This document shows positions 35,275-43,508 of a DNA stretch of 64,000 nucleotides, one piece after another. A model generated the notes under the pieces. It was not told where the DNA came from, did not search any database, and saw nothing but the letters and a program-made list of their open reading frames with translations. This stretch comes from Rhizobium sp. P40RR-XXII (GTDB taxonomy: Bacteria; Pseudomonadota; Alphaproteobacteria; Rhizobiales; Rhizobiaceae), in contig NZ_JABAII010000005.1 of the NCBI RefSeq assembly GCF_012641405.1, positions 186,001 to 250,000 on the forward strand. Direction: 5' to 3'. Position 1 is the first letter of the stretch, and the number at the start of each line of letters is the position of its first letter. Made by a program: the position numbers and the translations under genes.

Positions 35275-36030
35275 TCAGACTGCTCGAACTTCGGCGAGCC
35301 GCCTGACTGCGTAGTCGTCCTGCCAGCAAACAGTGGCTTCCCAGGCGGCTGACGCTTGCGCGGCGACATCATAGGCATCGGCGTCGAGATCGGCGGCGTT
35401 GTCGGGCAACACCAGATCAAGATCGGGGACGTCGACGTGAGACTCATCCCAGTCGATCAAAGCGACGCGATCCGCCGTCATGCGGATGTTGCCAGGATTG
35501 CTTGGGTTGCTGTGGACAACGCAGGTCTGACGCCCGATTAGCCGCGCCCACGCTGCTCGACATCGAGTAACGCCCTCCGGCGGCATCGCGGCAAGATTGA
35601 CCCTCGTTCCCGCTTCGGCATGCAGGAGGTCGATCGAGGACTTCCAACCGGGGCGCTGCGGCCAACCTTTCGTCAACCCATGCAGCTTGCGTAGCGTATC
35701 GGCGACGCGACGCCAATCGGACCCCGTCTTCGGCGGTCCGCCTCCGATGTATTTCATCACCACCAGACCGTCCGCGAACAGGCGGCCGTCGGCCGTGGGG
35801 ATCGGCACTGGAACGATCATACCCGCACGATCGAGGTGTTGGAGGAGCTCGGTTTCCCACGCGAGATCATCGTCGCTCCTGGAGCCGAGGCGGCCGACCG
35901 CGATCTGTCCACGAACGCGAACGCTCCAGACGTCGTTGGCAACGCCGCCAGTGAGTGGTTCGATACGAACCGCATCTTCATCCCATTGCCGGAGAGCTTC
36001 CCATCCCAATGGCGATACCCCTGGCGGCAT
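35275..36030 (-). CDS. Aminoglycoside-phosphotransferase-like (APH) kinase-fold protein, probably non-canonical
   Basis: A 251-residue APH-fold protein. The N-lobe has EPLTGGVANDVWSVRV and the C-lobe the metal-binding IDWDESHVDVPDLDL. The catalytic loop, normally HGDxxxxN, reads HSNPSNPGN (residues 173-181): the Asp that serves as catalytic base is absent. The protein may therefore be inactive as a kinase or use a different mechanism. It starts at the ATG at 36028-36030 without a strong ribosome site. It lies in the patchy stretch between the two sulfur operons, convergent with the AT-rich membrane gene. Confidence 0.72.
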   Translation of the reverse strand: MPPGVSPLGWEALRQWDEDAVRIEPLTGGVANDVWSVRVRGQIAVGRLGSRSDDDLAWETELLQHLDRAGMIVPVPIPTADGRLFADGLVVMKYIGGGPPKTGSDWRRVADTLRKLHGLTKGWPQRPGWKSSIDLLHAEAGTRVNLAAMPPEGVTRCRAAWARLIGRQTCVVHSNPSNPGNIRMTADRVALIDWDESHVDVPDLDLVLPDNAADLDADAYDVAAQASAAWEATVCWQDDYAVRRLAEVRAV

Positions 36031-36250
36031 AGTTAGTGCTTCACTTCATTGACCGCAGGCGCGAGCAACGTCAATGAACTTAAGCTTAGCAAGCTCCGCA
36101 AGTCTACGTTGCTGTGTCCGCTTTCGGGATCTCTAGCAGCTTGCTATGCGCTTCAGGCGGTGCCTCCTCGCCATCGAATCCGAGGTTTGCTAACAAGACG
36201 CCAGCGGCGCAGCGCTTACTCTGCGACGCTACGAACCGGGAGAATCCTGA

Positions 36251-36889
36251 ATGCCTTACCATTTCCTCGTCAATGGTCCCGAAGATGCCAAGGTCACTAT
36301 CGTTCTCGCGCATGGGGCGGGTGGCGCAATGGACACGAAATGGATGGAAGCCGTGTCCGCGGCGCTTGTCCGCAAAGGCTTACGAATTATCCGGTTCGAG
36401 TTTGATTACATGTCGGCACGGCGCTCTTCGGGGAAGCGGTCCCCGCCACCTCGAGCAGAGCTCCTGAATCAGGAATTCAAAACCGTGATCGATGAAGTCG
36501 GTTCAGGGGGGACACTCGTCATCGCGGGGAAATCCATGGGCGGACGTGTGGCGAGTATGATCGCGGACGATCTTCGCAATGCGGGACGGATTTCTGGACT
36601 CCTTTGTCTTGGCTATCCTTTCCATCCAATAGGAAAACCGGAGAACCTGCCGACCGCCCATCTCGCAAACATCAAGACGCCTACGCTCATCTGTCAGGGA
36701 ACTCGCGACCTATTCGGATCGCGGGAAGAAGTCTCTACGTACGAGCTCTCCAAAATGATCGAGATTCTCTGGCTGGAGGATGGAGACCATGACTTCACGC
36801 CACGAAAGGCCGTATCCGGTCTGACGTCCGCAGAGCATATCGCAATCGTTGCCGATCACGTAGCCCGATGGGCCTCTGCGCTGCGTTGA
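36251..36889 (+). CDS. Alpha/beta hydrolase of the KANL3/Tex30-like family
   Basis: A 212-residue small hydrolase. The oxyanion loop is VLAHGAGGAMDT, the nucleophile elbow GKSMGGR (Ser at about residue 95), the acidic residue is expected in QGTRDLFG and the catalytic His in EDGDHDF. These match the dienelactone-hydrolase-like KANL3/Tex30 group common in proteobacteria. The start at 36251 gives the family's normal length. No clear functional partner is adjacent. Confidence 0.85.
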   Translation: MPYHFLVNGPEDAKVTIVLAHGAGGAMDTKWMEAVSAALVRKGLRIIRFEFDYMSARRSSGKRSPPPRAELLNQEFKTVIDEVGSGGTLVIAGKSMGGRVASMIADDLRNAGRISGLLCLGYPFHPIGKPENLPTAHLANIKTPTLICQGTRDLFGSREEVSTYELSKMIEILWLEDGDHDFTPRKAVSGLTSAEHIAIVADHVARWASALR

Positions 36890-37059
36890 TCGGCAGAAGG
36901 TAAAGGCGCGCCCAAGCCGCGATTTGCAAGCATTCCGCCGGCGAGATCAAACACCTGATTCAGGGCGGCTCTTTCAATACCCGCCTCATCCGTCTCGGTT
37001 GCCCACTTCAGCAGTGCTCTTCGCCTTTCCTCTATAAAAATATGACGTCGCTGCGCTCG
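36856..37059 (-). pseudogene. Possible gene remnant without a start codon
   Basis: A 67-codon open frame on the minus strand overlapping the end of the hydrolase gene. It reads like real protein (TETDEAGIERAALNQVFDLA, then GGMLANRGLGAPLPSADQ) but has no ATG/GTG start with a ribosome site; a stop closes it at 37060-37062. It could be the C-terminal remnant of a lost gene at the right edge of the foreign-looking stretch. I cannot assign a family. Confidence 0.25.
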
Positions 37060-37085
37060 TCATGGAGTCAGAGAAACAATTCCCC

Positions 37086-37098
37086 TTATAGTCTATAA
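37086..37098. promoter_or_regulatory. Perfect dyad TTATAG-T-CTATAA (LysR-type T-N11-A)
   Basis: A 13-bp pseudo-palindrome 104 bases before tauA. The right half recurs at 37032-37038 and before the divergent sulfur operon at 33630-33635. Candidate CysB/Cbl-like activator site. Confidence 0.45.
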
Positions 37099-37134
37099 AA
37101 ATAGTTTGTTATTTCTGTCGATGACCCTGTTCTC

Positions 37135-37193
37135 TTCGCTAGGTTCAGCTTATCGAACTTAGCGAACCGCCGGAAACCTTGCTCCGGCCAAGG
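37135..37193 (+). promoter_or_regulatory. Structured leader with alternative hairpins over the tauA ribosome binding site
   Basis: TTCGCTAGGTTC (37135-37146) pairs with GAACTTAGCGAA (37155-37166), 12 bp with one mismatch and an 8-nt loop. Then GCCGG (37169-37173) can pair with CCGGC (37184-37188), or CCTTG (37177-37181) can pair with CAAGG (37189-37193). The second pairing hides the AAGGGG ribosome site (37190-37195). The two are mutually exclusive on steric grounds. GAACTTAGCGAACCGCCGG (37155-37173) recurs exactly at 43666-43684. Confidence 0.4.
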
Positions 37194-37201
37194 GGACAAA
37201 C

Positions 37202-38215
37202 ATGAATTTCAAGCAACTGATCGCTGCGGCCGCATTTGGTCTCGCCAGCATTTCCATCGCATCCGTTGCGGCTGCGGCGGACAAGAAAGTCGTTGTCGGC
37301 TACCAAACCGATGCCCTGCCCTCCTCCGTCGCGATCGTCAATGGCGAATTCGCCAAGGAGACGGGCTACGCAATCGATTTCCGCAAATTCAATTCCGGAG
37401 CCGAGATCTTTGCCGCCATCGCATCCGGCGACGTCCAGATCGGCTATGTCGGCTCAAGCCCGTTTGCGGCGGCCGCCTCGCGCGGACTTGACATGAAGGC
37501 TTTCTACCTCTCCTCCATCTCGGGCGTCGACGAGGCTCTCGTGGTGCGTAACGGCTCCGGCATCAATACGCTTGCCGATCTGAAGGGCAAGAAGCTCGCG
37601 GCAGCACCGGTTTCGACTGATCACTATCAGCTGCTCGCCCTCATCAAGTCCCTCGGCCTGACGGAAAAGGACGTGCAGGTCTTTGCTATCCCGCAGCCGG
37701 AAATCGTCGCAAGCTACAATCGCGGTGATATCGACGGCGGCTTCGTCTGGGATCCGGCGTTGACGGAGCTGAAGAAGAACGGCAAGGTGCTGGTAACATC
37801 CAAGGATGTCGCCGACAAGGGCGCTCCGACCTTCTCCGCCTGGGTTGCAACCTCGAAATTCGCGGCCGACAACCCGCAGTTCCTGAGAGCCTACGCCTCG
37901 GTCATCAACAAGTACTACGCCTCCTTCGTGGCCGACAAGGCTGCATGGGGACCGGACAGCGAGAATGCAAAGGCGCTTGCCAAGCTTCTCGGCGGCACGG
38001 CCGATCAGCAAGCCGCCGCCCTGAAAAATCTCACCCTTTTGACGCCCGACGTACAGGCATCGGCTGACTGGCTCGGCGGCGGCGACAAGTCCGGGGCGGC
38101 CAGGATCCTCAAGGACACAGCGACCTTCCTGAAGAGCCAGGGGAAAGTCTCCGGGGTCCTGCCGAATTACGGCGCATTCGTCACCGCTGACGCGCTTACG
38201 AGCGCAAGCAACTGA
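37202..38215 (+). CDS. tauA: Taurine/sulfonate ABC transporter substrate-binding protein
   Basis: A 337-residue binding protein with a signal peptide ending at AAAADK. It follows TauA closely: [93 protein letters not shown], and [11 protein letters not shown] near the end. AAGGGG lies 6 nt before the ATG. It captures taurine or related sulfonates in the periplasm for TauBC. The adjacent oxygenase is SsuD-like rather than the usual TauD dioxygenase, so the true substrate may be another sulfonate. Confidence 0.9.
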   Translation: MNFKQLIAAAAFGLASISIASVAAAADKKVVVGYQTDALPSSVAIVNGEFAKETGYAIDFRKFNSGAEIFAAIASGDVQIGYVGSSPFAAAASRGLDMKAFYLSSISGVDEALVVRNGSGINTLADLKGKKLAAAPVSTDHYQLLALIKSLGLTEKDVQVFAIPQPEIVASYNRGDIDGGFVWDPALTELKKNGKVLVTSKDVADKGAPTFSAWVATSKFAADNPQFLRAYASVINKYYASFVADKAAWGPDSENAKALAKLLGGTADQQAAALKNLTLLTPDVQASADWLGGGDKSGAARILKDTATFLKSQGKVSGVLPNYGAFVTADALTSASN

Positions 38216-38271
38216 TCCTCCCTGGCACCGGCGCGCTTGTCGCGTCGGTGCCGCATTTTTTTGAGGGCTCC

Positions 38272-39060
38272 ATGCTTCAAGTCGACCATGCCAGCGTTTT
38301 CTTTGGGGCGCGTGACGGCAGAACCGTTCACGCGCTCGACCGCGTTTCCTTCAACATTCCCGAGCGCGGCATCGTCGTGGCGCTTGGCGCTTCGGGCTGC
38401 GGCAAATCCACCTTGCTCAATGCGATCGCCGGCTTCCTGCCGTTGTCGGAAGGGAAGATCACGCTCGACGGCAGACCCGTCTCCGGACCCGGCGCCGATC
38501 GTGGCGTCGTCTTCCAGAAGGATGCGTTGCTGCCATGGAAAACGGTGATCGATAATGTCGCGCTCGGCCTGCAATTTGCAGGGTTGGGAAGGCGGGAGCG
38601 CCGAGATCGCGCAGCCGAGCTGCTGCGGCTCGTGGGCCTGACCGATTTTGCCAATGCCCTACCCTATGAATTGTCGGGCGGCATCCGCCAGCGCGTCGGC
38701 ATTGCCCGCGCTCTTGCCACCGACCCGGACATCCTGCTGATGGACGAGCCCTTCGGCGCGCTCGACAGCCTGACGCGCGAACAGATGCAGGAATTGCTGG
38801 TCTCGATTTGGGCCAGAACCGACAAGCGCATCTTCTTCATCACCCATTCGATCGAGGAAGCACTGTTCCTCGGCACGGAGGTGCTGGTCATGTCTCCACG
38901 GCCAGGGCGCGTCGTTGCCCGCTTCGAACTTGATTTCGTGCATCGCTTCGCCGAGAGCGGCGACACGCGGGCGATCGTCACATCTCCGGAATTCGGCAAT
39001 CTCCGAGAGGAAATTCGCACCATTCTCCACGACGCCGACAACATCAGGAGCGCGGCATGA
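38272..39060 (+). CDS. tauB: Taurine/sulfonate ABC transporter ATP-binding protein
   Basis: A 262-residue ATPase starting at the ATG at 38272 ([11 protein letters not shown]), with GAGGG upstream. Walker [11 protein letters not shown]-loop [18 protein letters not shown], signature [15 protein letters not shown], Walker [13 protein letters not shown] and H-loop [13 protein letters not shown] are those of the nitrate/sulfonate/taurine importer class. Its stop overlaps the tauC start (ATGA at 39057-39060). Confidence 0.93.
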   Translation: MLQVDHASVFFGARDGRTVHALDRVSFNIPERGIVVALGASGCGKSTLLNAIAGFLPLSEGKITLDGRPVSGPGADRGVVFQKDALLPWKTVIDNVALGLQFAGLGRRERRDRAAELLRLVGLTDFANALPYELSGGIRQRVGIARALATDPDILLMDEPFGALDSLTREQMQELLVSIWARTDKRIFFITHSIEEALFLGTEVLVMSPRPGRVVARFELDFVHRFAESGDTRAIVTSPEFGNLREEIRTILHDADNIRSAA

Positions 39061-39911
39061 GCGACATCATCGAGACGCGCCCGATCGCAACCTCCCGGAA
39101 CAAAGAGCAGCCAAAGCTGGTTCGCGTTCCCGGTTTCGGGGTCGGCGACAAGCCGACTATCGCCATCAGCATCGCCACGGCAATCGTCTGTCTTGCGCTG
39201 TGGTGGCTGGTTGGAAAGCTCGGTCTGGTGTCGCATCTCTTCCTGCCCCGCCCGGACGAGGTTCTGACGCAGATCGGTGTCGTCTATCGCGACGGCTATG
39301 CCGGCGCGTCCTTGTCCGAGCATATACTCGCCAGTCTGTTCCGCATCGTCGCCGCCGCGACCATCGCGATCCTCCTCGGCATTCCAGTCGGCCTGTTGAT
39401 GGGTCTCAACCGCTGGGCAAAAGGAATTCTGGATACGCCGATCGAATTCTACTGGCCCTTGCCTCCGCTTTCCTATCTGCCGCTGATGATCATATGGCTC
39501 GGCATCGGCGAGACCTCGAAGATCACACTTCTCGTGCTCGCCATGTTCGCGCCGATCTGCCTGTCCGCGCAGGCCGGCGTCCGGTCGCTGCCGCTCGAAC
39601 GCGTCAATGCCGCCAGGTCGCTGGGTGCAAACCGGCTGCAGCTCTTCTTCGCCGTCGTGCTGCCCTCGGCCCTGCCGGAAATTCTAACGGGCGTGCGGAT
39701 CGCCTTCGGCATCGGCTGGGGAACGCTGGTGGCGGCGGAACTCATCGCCTCGACCCGTGGCATCGGCTTCATGATCATGTCGGCATCGCAGTTCCTTGCC
39801 ACCGACGTCGTCTTCGTCGGCATCGGCATCATCGCGGTCTGCGCATTCGCCTTTTCGGCCGCCGTCCGTATCCTCGCGGCTGTCCTCGTTCCCTGGAAGG
39901 GCAAGCTTTAA
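39057..39911 (+). CDS. tauC: Taurine/sulfonate ABC transporter permease
   Basis: A 284-residue permease with six membrane helices. The N-terminal cytoplasmic tail is followed by [13 protein letters not shown] and the EAA loop region [46 protein letters not shown], standard for SsuC/TauC. It is coupled to tauB by a 4-base overlap and is followed after 87 bases by the monooxygenase gene. Confidence 0.93.
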   Translation: MSDIIETRPIATSRNKEQPKLVRVPGFGVGDKPTIAISIATAIVCLALWWLVGKLGLVSHLFLPRPDEVLTQIGVVYRDGYAGASLSEHILASLFRIVAAATIAILLGIPVGLLMGLNRWAKGILDTPIEFYWPLPPLSYLPLMIIWLGIGETSKITLLVLAMFAPICLSAQAGVRSLPLERVNAARSLGANRLQLFFAVVLPSALPEILTGVRIAFGIGWGTLVAAELIASTRGIGFMIMSASQFLATDVVFVGIGIIAVCAFAFSAAVRILAAVLVPWKGKL

Positions 39912-39998
39912 CAGCGATCGGCCGTGGGCCGATGTCGTTCGCGGCCCTCCTCTCCATGCAATCACTCATTCGATTGCGACAGACCCACAGGCGCAGGC

Positions 39999-41081
39999 AT
40001 GAGCAACAATTGCGAGTTTCTCTGGTACATCCCCAACGACGTCAAACCGGGCCATCGCGGCGATTCCGCCGTCGAGAACCACAACAGCCTGGAGACGCTC
40101 ACCAGTCACGCCAGGGCGCTGGAGGATCACGGCTGGAAGGGTGCGCTGATCGGCACCGGCTGGGGACGCCCCGACACCTTTACTGTCGCGACCGCACTTG
40201 CCGCCCGCACCACCACTTTCGAGCCGCTGATTGCAATACGCCCCGGCTATTGGCGACCGGCGCATTTCGCCTCCGCCGCCGCCACACTGGATCACCTGAG
40301 CGGCGGCCGCGTGCGCGTCAATATCGTATCGGGTAAGGATAACCTTGCCGCCTATGGCGACAGCGAAGGCGACCAGGCCAACCGCTATGGCCGCACCAAG
40401 GAGTTCATGCGGCTCACCCGCAAGCTCTGGACGGAAGAAAACGTCTCCTATGAGGGCGAGCATTTCCGCGTGAACGACTCCACCGCCGCGCCACGCCTCC
40501 AGCGCCGTGGTGACCGCCTGCACCCCAAGCTCTATTTCGGCGGCGCGTCGGATGCAGCGGAGCGCGTTTCCGCCACTGAAGCCGATGTCCAACTCTTCTG
40601 GGGTGAGCCGCTCGCCGACATTGGTGAACGGATCAGCCGGCTCAAGGCATTGAGTAGAGAGCTCGATCGAGATCTCCCGCCGCTGGAGTTCGGGCTGCGC
40701 ATCACGACGCTGGTTCGCGACACGACGGGGCAGGCCTGGGCGGACGCCGAAGCGAAAGTTGCCGAAATGGCCAAAGGCAACGGAGTTCGCTGGAACGATC
40801 ATCGGCAGTCGGTCGCCGTCGGCCAGAAACGGTTGTTCGATCTCGCCGCGCGCGGCGACGTGCTCGACTATAACCTCTATACCGCGCCGGGCAAATTCGG
40901 CGGCGGAGGGGCAGGCACCACATGGCTTGTCGGCTCGGCCGAAGACGTCGCCCGTTCGCTGCTCAAATATCGCGATCTGGGCATCACGCATTTCGTCCTT
41001 TCGGACACGCCCTATCTCTCGGAAATCAAGCGGCAGGGTGACCAATTATTGCCGCTGCTGCGCGAGCACGTTTCGGCGTGA
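39999..41081 (+). CDS. SsuD-like FMNH2-dependent alkanesulfonate monooxygenase
   Basis: A 360-residue flavin monooxygenase from the ATG at 39999 (MSNNCEFLWYIPN). SsuD landmarks are FEPLIAIRPGYWRPAHFASAAATLDHLSGGRVRVNIVSG, LWTEENVSYEGEHFRV, LYFGGASDAAERVSA and GLRITTLVRDT. Such enzymes cleave the C-S bond of alkanesulfonates to sulfite and an aldehyde, using FMNH2 from a separate reductase (SsuE), which is not in the window. It replaces TauD in this tau-type operon. The ribosome site is weak. Confidence 0.9.
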   Translation: MSNNCEFLWYIPNDVKPGHRGDSAVENHNSLETLTSHARALEDHGWKGALIGTGWGRPDTFTVATALAARTTTFEPLIAIRPGYWRPAHFASAAATLDHLSGGRVRVNIVSGKDNLAAYGDSEGDQANRYGRTKEFMRLTRKLWTEENVSYEGEHFRVNDSTAAPRLQRRGDRLHPKLYFGGASDAAERVSATEADVQLFWGEPLADIGERISRLKALSRELDRDLPPLEFGLRITTLVRDTTGQAWADAEAKVAEMAKGNGVRWNDHRQSVAVGQKRLFDLAARGDVLDYNLYTAPGKFGGGGAGTTWLVGSAEDVARSLLKYRDLGITHFVLSDTPYLSEIKRQGDQLLPLLREHVSA

Positions 41082-41245
41082 TCCATCGGCGAAAAATCTG
41101 TCCGCGTTGAATGGAAGCCGATGCGGAGCGTCGTGGCGTCCACAGCAAACATCGGCAAGACCTGAAAACATCACTCTCCCCAGCCTTTCCAAGCCGCACT
41201 TTGTCAATTATGACGATTTCGTGACAATGGACGCATGGAGCTTTG
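41082..41245. other. Gap between the tau operon and orfA-pit
   Basis: CATCGGC (41084-41090) and GCCGATG (41117-41123) could form a 7-bp stem with a 26-nt loop after the monooxygenase stop. The right end carries the Pho-box-like element. Confidence 0.3.
41201..41227. promoter_or_regulatory. Pho-box-like element upstream of orfA-pit
   Basis: On the minus strand TTGTCAC-GAAA-TCGTCAT is a 7-4-7 direct repeat, each half matching the CTGTCAT consensus at 5 of 7 positions. TTGTCA/TGACAA also makes a 6-bp dyad. It is 19 bases before orfA. In S. meliloti PhoB represses orfA-pit. Confidence 0.4.
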
Positions 41246-41887
41246 ATGCTAGGCTGGTTTCGCAAACTCATGCCGCGCGAGGATCGTTTCTTCGATCTCT
41301 TCGCGCAGCATTCGCGCACGATCGTCGGTGCCGCCGAGGCGCTGAACGCCCTGCTTTCCGGCAATGACATCGAGGGAAGGTGCCGGCAGATCATCGAGCT
41401 CGAAAATCAGGCCGACGATATTACGCGCGACGTGCTGCTCGCGGTTCGCAAGAGCTTCATTACCCCCTTCGATCGCGGCGATATCAAGGATCTGATCATG
41501 TCGATGGATGACGCCATCGACATGATGCACAAGACGGTCAAGACCATACGCCTGTTCGAGCAGAAGAGTTTCGATCCCCTCATGCAGCAGATGGGCGAAG
41601 TGATCGTCAAGGCGGCGCATCTCGTTGCCGAAGCGGTGCCGTTGCTGGCTCGCATGGGCACCAATGCCACGCGGCTTGCGACCATCACGGAAGAGATCGT
41701 CAAGGCCGAAGGTTATGCCGACGAGCTGCACGAACAGGGCCTGAAGGATCTCTTCCGCACGCACGGCGCCTCCAACGCCATGGCCTACATCATCGGCAGC
41801 GAGATATATGGCGAGCTGGAAAAGGTTGTCGACCGCTTCGAAGACGTCGCCAATGAGATCAACGGCATCGTGATCGAGAGTGTCTGA
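41246..41887 (+). CDS. DUF47/PhoU-like accessory protein of the Pit transporter (OrfA)
   Basis: A 213-residue all-helical protein with GGAG upstream of the ATG at 41246. It is a DUF47 member: FFDLFAQHSRTIVGAAEALNALL, DIKDLIMSMDDAIDMMHKTVKTIRLFEQ with the Asp-rich metal site, and ELEKVVDRFEDVANEINGIVIE at the end. In S. meliloti the equivalent orfA precedes pit in one operon. It is thought to modulate phosphate uptake. The stop overlaps the pit start by one base (TGATG). Confidence 0.92.
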   Translation: MLGWFRKLMPREDRFFDLFAQHSRTIVGAAEALNALLSGNDIEGRCRQIIELENQADDITRDVLLAVRKSFITPFDRGDIKDLIMSMDDAIDMMHKTVKTIRLFEQKSFDPLMQQMGEVIVKAAHLVAEAVPLLARMGTNATRLATITEEIVKAEGYADELHEQGLKDLFRTHGASNAMAYIIGSEIYGELEKVVDRFEDVANEINGIVIESV

Positions 41888-42891
41888 TGGAGGCTTCGCT
41901 TGCCTTTCCGCTGTTGGTGGCAATCATTGCCACGGCGCTGTTCTTCGACTTCCTGAATGGCCTTCATGATGCCGCGAATTCCATCGCGACCATCGTCTCG
42001 ACCCGAGTTCTCAGGCCGCAATATGCGGTTCTCTGGGCCGCATTTTTCAATTTCATCGCCTTCATGTTCTTCGGCTTGCACGTCGCGGAAACGCTTGGAA
42101 CGGGCATCATCGACCCGAAGATCGTCGACGCGTCGGTCATCTTCTCCGCTCTTATGGGCGCAATCGTCTGGAACATCGTCACCTGGATATTCGGCATTCC
42201 GTCAAGCTCGTCGCATGCACTGGTCGGCGGACTGATCGGCGCCGGTCTTGCCAAGGTCGGCATCAGTTCGATCGTCTGGGTCGGCGTCCTCAAGACGGCG
42301 GGCGCGATCGTCATGTCGCCGCTCATCGGCTTCACGCTCGCATTGTTTCTGGTGCTTGCCGTGACATGGCTCTTCGTCCGGCAGACCCCGTTTGCCGTTG
42401 ACAGCACCTTCCGCATCTTGCAGTTCTTCTCAGCCTCGCTCTATTCCCTCGGACACGGCGGCAATGATGCCCAGAAGACCATGGGAATCATTGCGATACT
42501 GCTTTATTCCCAAGGATATGGCGGCAGCGCTTTCCACGTTCCCTTATGGGTGGTTCTCTCATGCCAGTCGGCCATGGCCTTGGGCACATTGCTTGGAGGA
42601 TGGCGGATCGTGCACACGATGGGTTCGAAAATTACCCGCCTCAATCCGATGCAGGGCTTCTGCGCGGAGACGGGCGGCGCATTGACGCTCTTTGCCGCGA
42701 CCTGGCTCGGAATACCGGTTTCCACGACCCATACGATTACCGGCGCCATCATCGGTGTCGGAGCCGCGCGTCGAGTCTCGGCCGTACGGTGGGGCGTTGC
42801 CGGCAACATCGTTATCGCCTGGATCATCACGCTGCCGGCTGCGGCCGTGATCTCGGCGCTATCCTACTGGATCATTCAACTCTTTCATTGA
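41887..42891 (+). CDS. pit: Low-affinity inorganic phosphate transporter (PiT family)
   Basis: A 334-residue carrier with about 10 membrane helices. The duplicated PiT signatures are FFDFLNGLHDAANSIATIVSTRVL near the N-terminus and SLGHGGNDAQKTMGIIAILLYS in the centre; GIPVSTTHTITGAIIGVGA is near the C-terminus. It imports phosphate as a metal-phosphate complex using the proton gradient. It is translationally coupled to orfA. Confidence 0.95.
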   Translation: MEASLAFPLLVAIIATALFFDFLNGLHDAANSIATIVSTRVLRPQYAVLWAAFFNFIAFMFFGLHVAETLGTGIIDPKIVDASVIFSALMGAIVWNIVTWIFGIPSSSSHALVGGLIGAGLAKVGISSIVWVGVLKTAGAIVMSPLIGFTLALFLVLAVTWLFVRQTPFAVDSTFRILQFFSASLYSLGHGGNDAQKTMGIIAILLYSQGYGGSAFHVPLWVVLSCQSAMALGTLLGGWRIVHTMGSKITRLNPMQGFCAETGGALTLFAATWLGIPVSTTHTITGAIIGVGAARRVSAVRWGVAGNIVIAWIITLPAAAVISALSYWIIQLFH

Positions 42892-42909
42892 ACAGCTCAC
42901 GATAAGGAA

Positions 42910-42926
42910 CAGCGCTTAGCGCGCTG
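42910..42926 (+). terminator. Hairpin after pit
   Basis: CAGCGC-TTAGC-GCGCTG, a 6-bp stem with a 5-nt loop 18 bases past the stop. No U-tract. Confidence 0.35.
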
Positions 42927-42997
42927 AACCGAAGAGCGAAGCCTGACCTCATTTGCCGGTGATTATACCGCCGTGAGGGTTTTATTGCGCTTGCGAT

Positions 42998-43020
42998 TTA
43001 TTTATAGGCAAGGCTAAATA
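42998..43020 (+). promoter_or_regulatory. Candidate MntR box
   Basis: The core TAGGCAAGGCTA (43005-43016) differs from the E. coli MntR-box core TAGCAAAGGCTA at two positions and is flanked by ATTTA and AATA. It lies 38 bases before mntR, fitting autoregulation. Confidence 0.45.
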
Positions 43021-43058
43021 TCTTCACCACTTTCTTGACCTTGCGAAGGTGAGCCATC

Positions 43059-43508
43059 TTGACGAAACCGCCCGTAGCCCCGGAAAGCCGTCTTTCTTCT
43101 ACCGAAGTGGAGACGCATGCGGAGGCCTTTCAGAAAAGCCGCGACGATCGACGTACCGAATTGATGGAAGATTACGTGGAGCTCATCGCCGACCTGATAG
43201 AGCATGCCGGCGAGGCACGCCAGACCGATATTGCGCAGAGACTGGGGGTAACGCAGCCGACGGTCGCAAAGATGCTCAAGCGTCTGGTCGAGGAAAACCT
43301 GATCACGCAGCGCCCCTATCGTGGCGTCTTCCTGACCGAGGAAGGCCAGCGCCTGGCGGTTGCGACCCGGCGACGGCACGTGGTTGTGGAAGCCGTTCTT
43401 TGCCGTCTCGGCGTCGATCCCGATACCGCGCGAAATGATGCCGAGGGTATCGAGCACCATGTCAGCGAAAAGACCCTCGAAGCGTTTGAACGCTTTTTGA
43501 AGACGTGA
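43059..43508 (+). CDS. mntR: Manganese-responsive DtxR-family regulator MntR
   Basis: A 149-residue regulator using a TTG start (AAGGTGA 6 nt upstream; no in-frame ATG before the domain). The winged helix is [45 protein letters not shown]. The metal-binding and dimerisation part contains [18 protein letters not shown] and [20 protein letters not shown], which match enterobacterial MntR. With Mn(II) bound it would repress manganese import and perhaps activate efflux. No mntH or sit genes are in the window; the upstream neighbour is the phosphate carrier pit. Confidence 0.9.
   Translation: MTKPPVAPESRLSSTEVETHAEAFQKSRDDRRTELMEDYVELIADLIEHAGEARQTDIAQRLGVTQPTVAKMLKRLVEENLITQRPYRGVFLTEEGQRLAVATRRRHVVVEAVLCRLGVDPDTARNDAEGIEHHVSEKTLEAFERFLKT

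Larger units (their letters stand above)
36890..37201 (+). promoter_or_regulatory. Promoter and leader region of the tau operon
   Basis: About 310 bases. TCTATAAAAATA occurs twice (37031-37042 and 37092-37103, 61 bp apart). The second lies in TTATAG-T-CTATAA (37086-37098), a perfect dyad fitting the T-N11-A LysR rule. Downstream come a 12-bp hairpin and a GC-rich switch-like segment before tauA. Confidence 0.5.

Noticed and set aside
37169..37193. H-type pseudoknot in the tauA leader
   Set aside because: The strands interleave as in a pseudoknot, but the loop that must cross the 5-bp first stem has zero bases, so both stems cannot form together. Treated as alternative hairpins.
33581..37201. 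Mobile element or integrase boundaries for the foreign-looking stretch
   Set aside because: No transposase, integrase, tRNA or terminal inverted repeats could be found, so no mobile-element feature is listed.
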